Made by a program: the position numbers and the translations under genes
From: Liolophura sinensis
Lineage: Eukaryota; Mollusca; Polyplacophora; Chitonida; Chitonidae
Assembly (NCBI RefSeq): GCF_032854445.1
Contig: NW_027018419.1
Location: forward strand, 1-28,990
DNA: 28,990 bases
Direction of reading: 5' to 3'
In this document: positions 22,279 through 28,990 of the stretch, one piece after another
Numbering within the stretch: position 1 is the first letter of the stretch
Layout of the letters: the number at the start of each line of letters is the position of its first letter
The notes under the pieces: generated by a model
Databases searched by the model: none
Told to the model about the DNA's origin: nothing
The model's input: the letters and a program-made list of their open reading frames with translations, nothing else

Positions 22279-22827
22279 ATGATTATTTATGTCATAATCA
22301 CGTGCCCAGCAACGGCTCTTACTCCATGGAAACCAGGGAAATTTGCAATTTTTCAACAGCTGCCGATGCCTGGCTCAATTTCGCATCTTTTGGCACCTTA
22401 CTGAAGTGGGTCAGTGTTCAGTTGTACTTTATACAGCAGACTGTATCAAGTACCTTGTGTTTTTCACGTACAAATGGTGTGGTTTTTCTACACGTAGATA
22501 AAGACATTGAGATTGTCTTGCACTTAGAAGTAAGGCAATTGCTGGGTGAGTTAAATGGGCTTAGCCCAAAGATTTGACGTCTTCTGGGCTACCGAAGGGC
22601 ACATAACATATAGTAAAAAGTTGAATATAGTAATGACCAGTCGCAATGGTACATAGTACAGTGTAGCCGATTTCAATTAACAAAAAGACCAGGCAAAAAT
22701 GCAAAATTGGAAAAACTGTTCCAGTGCTGCTGGTAAGAGGCTAATCCGACGTATTTAGTGACGAGAAATCGAATGGTGCAAACCGCGTTGCTCTCCGACC
22801 AATACTTTTGCCTGTAGTGACAATTGA
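22279..22827. repeat. Monomer m41, K-C-A-D
   Basis: gattattt, aatttcgc, actttatac, acatatagtaaaa with gcaatggtacatag, tatttagtg, gcctg. Confidence 0.95.
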
Positions 22828-23375
22828 ATGATCATTTATGTCATAATCACGTGCACAGCAACGGCTCTTACTGCATGGAAACCAGGGAAATTTGCTATTT
22901 TTCAACAGCTGCCGATACCTGGCTCAATTCCGCATCTTTTGGCACCTTATTCATGTGGGTCTGTGGTCAGTTGTACTTTTACAGCAGACTGTATCAAGTA
23001 CCTTGTGTTTTTCACGTACAAATGGTGTGGTTTTTCTACACGTAGATAAAGACATTGAGATTGTCTTGCACTTAGAAGTAAGGCAATTGCTGGGTGAGTT
23101 AAATGGGCTTAGCCCAAAGATTTCAGGTCTTCTGGGCTACCGAAGGGCACATAACTTATAGTCAAAAGTTGAATATAGTAATGACCAGTCGCGATTGTAC
23201 AAAGTACAGTGTAGCTGATTTCAATTAACAAAAAGACCAGGCAAAAATGCAAAAGTGGAAAAACTGTTCCAGTGCTGCTGGTAAGAGGCTAATCCGACGT
23301 ATTTTGTGACGAGAAATCAAATGGTGCAATCCGCGTTGCTCTCCGACCAATACTTTTGCCTGTATTGACAATTGA
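22828..23375. repeat. Monomer m42, F-C-A-S, 548 bp
   Basis: The only F copy in the right block. gtgcacagc, actgcatgg (loses CCATGG), gctattttt, gatacctgg, one T missing in tacttttacag, tagctgatt, gcaatccg, tgtattgac. Confidence 0.95.
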
Positions 23376-23923
23376 ATGATCATTTATGTCACAATCACGT
23401 GCCCAGCAACGGCTCTTACTCCATGGAAACCAGGGAAATTTGCAATTTTTCAACAGCTGCCGATGCCTGGCTCAATTCCCCATCTTTTGGCACCTTACTG
23501 AAGTGGGTCAGTGTTCAGTTGTACTTTTTACAGCAGACTGTATCAAGTACCTTGTTTTTTTATGTACAAATGGTGTGGTTTTTCTACACGTAGATAAAGA
23601 CATTGAGATTGTCTTGGACTTAGAAGTAAGACAATTGCTGGGTGAGTTAAATGGGCTTGGCCCAAAGATTTCAGGTCTTCTGGGCTACCGAAGGGCACAT
23701 AACTTATAGTCAAAAGTTGAATATAGTAATGACCAGTCGCGATTGTACAGAGTACAGTGTAGCCGATTTCAATTAACAAAAAGACCAGGTAAAAATGCAA
23801 AAGTGGAAAAACTGTTCCAGTGCTGCTGGTAAGAGGCTAATCCGACGTATTTTGTGACGAGAAATCGAATTGTGCAAACCGCGTTGCTCTCCGACCAATA
23901 CTTTTGGCTGTAGTGACAATTGA
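23376..23923. repeat. Monomer m43, K-M-G-S, 548 bp
   Basis: The only right-block copy with G at site 3. gtcacaatc, ttccccatc, ttggacttag, aagacaatt, cgaattgtg. Confidence 0.95.
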
Positions 23924-24472
23924 ATGATCATTTATGCCATAACCACGTGCACAGCAACGGCTCTTACTCCATGGAAACCAGGGATATTTGCAATTTTTCA
24001 ACAGCTGCCGATGCCTGGCTCAATTCCGCATCTTTTGGCACCTTACTGAAGTGGGTGAGTGTTCAGTTGTACCTTTTACAGCAGACTGTATCAAGTTCCT
24101 TGTGTTTTTCACGTACAAATGGTGTGGTTTTTCTACACGTAGATAAAGACATTGAGATTGCCTTGCACTTAGAAATAAGGCAATTGCTGGGTGAGTTAAA
24201 TGGGCTTAGCCCAAAGATTTCAGGTCTTCTGGGCTCCTGAAGGGCACATAACGTATAGTCAAAAGTTGAATATAGTAATGACCAGTCGCGATTGTACAGA
24301 GTACAGTGTAGCCGATTTCAATTAACAAAAAGACCAGGTAAAAATGCAAAAGTGGAAAAACTGTTCCAGTGCTGCTGTTAAGAGGCTAATCCGACGTATT
24401 TTGTGACGAGAAATCGAATGGTGCAATCTGCGTTGCTCTCCGACCAATACTTTTGGCTGTAGTGACAATTGA
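23924..24472. repeat. Monomer m44, K-C-A-S
   Basis: tatgccataacc, gtgcacagc, gggatattt, gggtgagtg, gattgcctt, aaataagg, ggctcctgaag, ataacgtat. Closest to m28. Confidence 0.95.
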
Positions 24473-25021
24473 ATGATCATTTATGTCATAATCACGTGCC
24501 CAGCAACGGCTCTTACTCCATGGAAACCAGGGAAATTTGCAATTTTTCAACAGCTGCCGATGCCTGGCTCAATTCCGCATCTTTTGGCACCTTACTGAAG
24601 TGGGTCAGTGTTCAGTTGTACTTTTTACAGCAGACTGTATCAAGTACCTTGTGTTTTTCACGTACAAATGGTGTGGTTTTTCTACACGTAGATAAAGACA
24701 TTGAGATTGTCTTGCACTTAGAAGTAAGGCAACTGCTGGGTGAGTTAAATGGGCTTAGCCCAAAGATTTCAGGTCTTCTGGGCTACCGAAGGGCACATAA
24801 CTTATAGTCAAAAGTTGAATATAGTAATGACCAGTCGCGATTGTACAGAGTACAGTGTAGCCGATTTCAATTAACAAAAAGACCAGGCAAAAATGCAAAA
24901 GTGGAAAAACTGTTCCAGTGCTGCTGGTAAGAGGCTAATCCGACGTATTTTGTGACGAGAAATCGAATGGTGCAAACCGCGTTGCTCTTTGACCAATACT
25001 TTTGGCTGTAGCGACAATTCA
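24473..25021. repeat. Monomer m45, K-C-A-S
   Basis: gcaactgctgg like m27 and m29, gctctttgacc near 24,985, then tgtagcgac. Confidence 0.95.
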
Positions 25022-25571
25022 ATGATCATTGATGTCATAATCACGTGCCCAGCAACGGCTCTTACTCCATGGAAACCAGGGATATTTGCAATTTTTCAAC
25101 AGGTTCCGATGCCTGGCTCAATTCCGCATCTTTTGGCACCTTATAAATGTGGGTCAGTGTTCAGTTGTACTTTTTACAGCAGACTGTATAAAGTACCTTG
25201 TGTTTTTTTATGTACAAATGGTGTGGTTTTTCTACACGTAGATAAAGACATTGAGATTGTCTTGGACTTAGAAGTAAGACAATGGCTGGGTGAGTTAAAT
25301 GGGCTTAGCCCAAAGATTTCAGGTCTTCTGGGCTACCGAAGGGCACATAACTTATAGTCAAAAGTTGAATATAGTAATGACCAGTCGCGATTGTACAGAG
25401 TACAGTGTAGCCGATTTCAATTAACAAAAAAACCAGGTAAAAATGCAAAAGTGGAAAAACTGTTCCAGTGCTGCTGGTAAGAGTCCAATCCGACGTATTT
25501 TGTAACGAGAAATCGAATGGTGCAAACCGCGTCGCTCTCCGACCAATACTTTTGGCTGTAGTGACAATTAA
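25022..25571. repeat. Monomer m46, T-M-A-S, chimeric boundary monomer, 550 bp
   Basis: 5' part (cattgatg, gggatattt, ctcaattc) resembles m30/m37. From the T site (~25,141) it is identical to m32. aggttccgatg at ~25,101 is private but echoes agcttccgatg of m32. Confidence 0.95.
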
Positions 25572-26120
25572 ATGATCATTTATGTCATAATCACGTGCCC
25601 AGCAACGGCTCTTACTCCATGGAAACCAGGGAAATTTGCAATTTTTCAACAGCTGCCGATGCCTGGCTCAATTCCGCATCTTTTGGCACCTTACTGAAGT
25701 GGGTCAGTGTTCAGTTGTACTTTTTACAGCAGACTGTATCAAGTACCTTGTGTTTTTCATGTACAAATGGTCTGGTTTTTCTACACGTAGATAAAGACAT
25801 TGAGATTGTCTTGCACTTAGAAGTAAGGCAATTGCTGGGTGAGTTAAATGGGCTTAGCCCAAAGATTTCAAGTCTTCTGGGCTACCGAAGGGCACATAAC
25901 ATATAGTAAAAAGTTGAATATAGTAATGACCAGTCGCAATGGTACATAGTACAGTGTAGCCGATTTCAATTAACAAAAAGACCAGGCAAAAGTGCAAAAG
26001 TGGAAAAACTGTTCCAGTGCTGCTGTTAAGAGGCTAATCCGACGTATTTTGTGACGAGAAATCGAATGGTGCAAACCGCGTTGCTCTCCGACCAATACTT
26101 TTGGCTGTAGTGACAATTGA
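25572..26120. repeat. Monomer m47, copy of m33
   Basis: Differs from m33 by ggtctgg (~25,772). The TTG just before its reference ATG is TTA. Confidence 0.95.
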
Positions 26121-26669
26121 ATGATCATTTATATCATAATCACGTGCCCAGCAACGGCTCTTACTCCATGGAAACCAGGGAAATTTGCAATTTTTCAACA
26201 GCTGCCGATGCCTGGCTCAATTCCGCATCTTTTGGCACCTTACTGAAGTGGGTCAGTGTTCAGTTGTACCTTTTACAGCAGACTGTATCAAGTTCCTTTT
26301 GTTTTTCACGTACAAATGGTGTGGTTTTTCTACACGTAGATAAAGACATTGAGATTGTCTTGCACTTAGAAGTAAGGCAATTGCTGGGTGAGTTAAATGG
26401 GCTTAGCCCAAAGATTTCAGGTCTTCTGGGCTCCTGAAGGGCACATAACTTATAGTCAAAAGTTGAATATAGTAATGACCCGTCGCGATTGTACAGAGTA
26501 CAGTGTAGCCGGTTTCAATTAACAAAAAGACCAGGCAAAAATGCAAATGTGGAAAAACTGTTCCAGTGCTGCTGGTAAGAGGCTAATCCGACGTATTTTG
26601 TGACGAGAAATCGAATGGTGCAAACCGCGTTGCTCTCCGCCCAATACTTTTGGCTGTAGTGACAATTGA
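26121..26669. repeat. Monomer m48, copy of m34
   Basis: No difference from m34 found by eye. Confidence 0.95.
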
Positions 26670-27216
26670 ATGATTATTTATGTCATAATCACGTGCCCAG
26701 CAACGGCTCTTACTCCATGGAAACCAGGGAAATTTGCAATTTTTCAACAGCTGCCGATGCCTGGCTCAATTCCGCATCTTTTGGCACCTTACTGAAGTAG
26801 GTCAGTGTTCAGTTGTACTTTTTACAGCAGACTGTATCAAGTACCTTTTTTTTTATGTACAAATGGTGTGGTTTTTCTACACGTAGATAAAGACATTGAG
26901 ATTGTCTTGGACTTAGAAGTAAGGCAATTGCTGGGTGAGTTAAATGGGCTTAGCCCAAAGATTTGACGTCTTCTGGGCTACCGAAGGGTACATAACTTAT
27001 AGTCAAAAGTTGAATATAGTAATGACCAGTCGCGATTGTACAGAGTACAGTGTAGCCGATTTCAATTAACAAAAAGACCAGGCAAAAATGCAAAGTTGGC
27101 AAAATTGTTCCAGTGCTGCTGGTAAGAGGCTAATCCGACGTATTTTGTGACGAGAAATCGAATGGTGCAAACCGCGTTGCTCTCCGACCAATACTTTTGG
27201 CTGTAGTGACAATTGA
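26670..27216. repeat. Monomer m49, copy of m35, 547 bp
   Basis: Keeps the nine-T run and gggtacat of m35. No difference found by eye. Confidence 0.95.
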
Positions 27217-27764
27217 ATGATCATTTATGTCATAATCACGTGCCCAGCAACGGCTCTTACTCCATGGAAACCAGGGAAATTTGCAATTTTTCAACAGCTG
27301 CCGATGCCTGGCTCAATTCCGCATCTTTTGGCACCTTACGGAAGTAGGTCAGTGTTCAGTTGTACTTTTTACAGCAGACTGTATCAAGTACCTTGTGTTT
27401 TTTATGTACAAATGGTGTGGTTTTTCTACACGTAGATAAAGACATTGAGATTGTCTTGCACTAAGAAGTAAGGCAATTGCTGGGTGAGTTAAATGGGCTT
27501 AGCCCAAGATTTCAGGTCTTCTGGGCTACCGAAGGGCACATAACTTATAGTCAAAAGTTGAATATAGTAATGACCAGTCGCGATTGTACAGAGTACAGTG
27601 TAGCCGATTTCAATTAACAAAAAGACCAGGCAAAAATGCAAAAGTGGAAAAACTGTTCCAGTGCTGCTAGTAAGAGGCTAATGCGACGTATTTTGTGACG
27701 AGAAATCGAATGGTGCAAACTGCGTTGCTCTCCGACCTATACTTTTGGCTGTAGCGACAATTCA
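27217..27764. repeat. Monomer m50, copy of m36, 548 bp
   Basis: One A missing in agcccaagat (~27,506) relative to m36. Confidence 0.95.
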
Positions 27765-28314
27765 ATGATCATTGATGTCATAATCACGTGCCCAGCAACG
27801 GCTCTTACTCCATGGAAACCAGGGATATTTGCAATTTCTTAACAGCTGCCGATGCCTGGCCCAATTCCGCATCTTTTGGCACCTTATAAATGTGGGTCAG
27901 TGTTTAGTTGTACTTTTTACAGTAGACTGTATCAAGTACCTTGTGTTTTTTTATGTACAAATGGTGTGGTTTTTCTACACGTAGATAAAGACATTGAGAT
28001 TTTCTTGCACTTAGAAGTAAGGCAATTGCTGGGTGAGTTAAATGGGCTTAGCCCAAAGATTTCAGGTCTTCTGGGCTACCGAAGGGCACATAACTTATAG
28101 TCAAAAGTTGAATACAGTAATGACCAGTCGCGATTGTACAGAGTACAGTGTAGCCGATTTCAATTAACAAAAAGACCAGGCAAAAATGCAAATGTGGACA
28201 AACTGTTCCAGTGCTGCTGTTAAGAGGCTAATCCGACGTATTTTGTGACGAGAAATCAAATGGTGCAAACCGCGTTGCTCTCCGACCAATACTTTTGGCT
28301 GTAGTGACAATTGA
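27765..28314. repeat. Monomer m51, copy of m37, 550 bp
   Basis: Keeps acagtagac, gagattttc and aatacagtaa. No difference found by eye. Confidence 0.95.
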
Positions 28315-28863
28315 ATGATTATTTATGTCATAATCACGTGCCCAGCAACGGCTCTTACTCCATGGAAACCAGGGAAATTTGCAATTTTTCAACAGCTGCC
28401 GATGCCTGCCCAATTCCGCATCTTTTGGCACCTTATAAATGTGGGTCAGTGTTCAGTTGTACTTTTTACAGCAGACTGTATAAAGTACCTTGTGTTTTTT
28501 TATGTACAAATGGTGTGGTTTTTCTACACGTAGATAAAGACATTGAGATTGTCTTGGACTTAGAAGTAAGACAATGGCTGGGTGAGTTAAATGGGCTTAG
28601 CCCAAAGATTTCAGGTCTTCTGGGCTACCGAAGGGCACATAACTTATAGTCAAAAGTTGAATATAGTAATGACCAGTCGCGATTGTACAGAGTACAGTGT
28701 AGCCGATTTCAATTAACAAAAAAACCAGGTAAAAATGCAAAAGTGGAAAAACTGTTCCAGTGCTGCTGGTAAGAGTCCAATCCGACGTATTTTGTAACGA
28801 GAAATCGAATGGTGCAAACCGCGTTGCTCTCCGACCAATACTTTTGGCTGTAGTGACAATTGA
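28315..28863. repeat. Monomer m52, copy of m38, 549 bp
   Basis: One G missing in gatgcctgccc (~28,408) relative to m38. Confidence 0.95.
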
Positions 28864-28990
28864 ATGATCATTTATGTCATAATCACGTGCCCAGCAACGG
28901 CTCTTACTCCATGGAAACCAGGGAAATTTGCAATTTTTCAACAGCTGCCGATGCCTGGCTCAATTCCGCATCTTTTGGCACCTTACTGAA
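28864..28990. repeat. Monomer m53, 3'-truncated by the window
   Basis: First 127 bases only, K at site 1. Matches the start of m39, so the 14-mer HOR is still in register at the window edge. Confidence 0.95.

Larger units (their letters stand above)
17450..25134. repeat. 14-mer HOR, complete copy
   Basis: Runs from the T site of m32 to the corresponding T site of m46. It contains one copy each of distinctive monomers: m33 (tttcaagtc, acatatag), m34 (catttatatc, ggctcctgaag, gacccgtcg), m35 (run of nine T, gggtacat), m36 (R, cactaagaag), m37 (acagtagac, gagattttc, aatacag) and m38 (aatggctggg). The left edge is approximate because flanking monomers are similar. Confidence 0.88.
1..28990. repeat. 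549-bp satellite array, 52 complete monomers plus two partial ends
   Basis: The same ~549-bp unit repeats head to tail from the first to the last base. The palindrome around the reference ATG recurs at 318, 866, 1414, 1965, 2516, 3065 and so on to 28864. Spacing is 549 in most copies and 547-551 in the rest. No unit is inverted and no foreign sequence interrupts the array. Each monomer carries one copy of CACGTG, CCATGG and CAGCTG (a few divergent copies lose CCATGG). All open frames in the window are short, repeat with the monomer, and are broken differently in different copies, so the array is non-coding by the evidence here. A eukaryotic heterochromatic satellite is inferred from array length and HOR structure. 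The family is not one I recognise. Confidence 0.98.
14853..28990. repeat. Right block: divergent monomers, partly in a 14-monomer HOR (7,685 bp)
   Basis: From the 3' half of m27 onward the monomers carry many additional variants. These include S-type tttcaggtc, gtacagtg in place of gtgcagtg, gacgaga in place of gacgaca, the ttttatgtac form of site 2, ggctcctgaag, and acatatagtaaaa. From ~17,450 they form a 14-monomer HOR whose second copy starts near 25,135 and runs off the window. Monomers m28-m31 lie between the left block and the first full 14-mer and are the most irregular. Confidence 0.87.
25135..28990. repeat. 14-mer HOR, second copy, cut by the window end
   Basis: Matches ~17,450-21,307 at offset 7,685, falling to 7,683 after two one-base deletions (near 27,506 and 28,408). 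Reading base by base I find three substitutions: ccgcgtcgc near 25,532, TTG to TTA at 25,570, and ggtctgg near 25,772. About seven monomers of this copy are visible. Confidence 0.9.

Noticed and set aside
1-28990. CRISPR array
   Set aside because: Repeat units are ~549 bp with no short repeat/unique spacer alternation and no cas genes.
1-28990. Tandem rRNA, 5S, snRNA or spliced-leader gene cluster
   Set aside because: The monomer shows no stretch I recognise from 5S or large rRNA, spliceosomal RNAs, or known spliced leaders, and no T-run terminator following a conserved RNA-like core. A covariance-model search would settle it.
1-28990. CENP-B box
   Set aside because: No match to the NTTCGNNNNANNCGGGN pattern on either strand. 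The few TTCG or CGAA occurrences lack the CGGG/CCCG partner at the required distance.
1-28990. Transposon, LTR or terminal inverted repeats with target-site duplications
   Set aside because: No transposase, integrase or reverse-transcriptase motifs in any frame and no unit boundary distinguishable from its neighbours; all copies are head to tail in phase.
1-28990. Telomeric or microsatellite tracts
   Set aside because: No short-period tandem repeats. The longest simple run is nine T in m35 and m49.

Overview
The whole 28,990-base window is one uninterrupted tandem satellite array. It holds 52 complete head-to-tail copies of a ~549-bp monomer plus a partial copy at each end. There is no unique sequence, and I found no supportable protein gene, RNA gene, transposon or CRISPR array. 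Long homogeneous arrays with multi-monomer higher-order repeats (HORs) are typical of eukaryotic heterochromatin (centromeric, pericentromeric or subtelomeric), so a eukaryotic nuclear genome is the best inference. I do not recognise the monomer and cannot name the species. By eye the GC content is in the low to mid 40s percent.

Layout. I number monomers m0-m53 and start each at the invariant ATG in the AATGATCATT-like palindrome (in some copies GATTATT). Four variable sites classify the copies. Site 1, about +118 to +140: K (cttactgaag), F (cttattcatg), T (cttataaatg) or R (cttacggaag). Site 2, about +177: W (cttgtggttttc), C (cttgtgtttttc) or M (T-run followed by atgtac). Site 3, about +284: G (cttggccc) or A (cttagccc). 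Site 4, about +295: D (tttgacgtc) or S (tttcaggtc). A code such as K-W-G-D gives sites 1 to 4.

Left block, 1 to ~14,850 (m0-m27): very similar monomers, all D type until m27. They are organised as a 20-monomer HOR of ~10.98 kb. The order of variants in m0-m7 recurs in m20-m27, with about two substitutions over 3.9 kb. Right block, ~14,850 to 28,990 (m27-m53): more divergent monomers mixing D and S. They are organised as a 14-monomer HOR of 7,685 bp. Positions ~17,450-21,307 recur at ~25,135-28,990 with three substitutions and two one-base deletions. The two HOR families meet inside m27.

The main points of interest are structural: two HORs of different period side by side, a chimeric monomer marking an HOR boundary, nested 6- and 16-monomer repeats, short conversion-like patches, and two clusters of one-base indels that look like consensus error (the first at the window start, the second beside the HOR junction). 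No undescribed molecular system is evident. The least trivial non-repeat signals are a minus-strand frame with only two or three stops per 183-codon monomer and a conserved pair of alternative hairpins.
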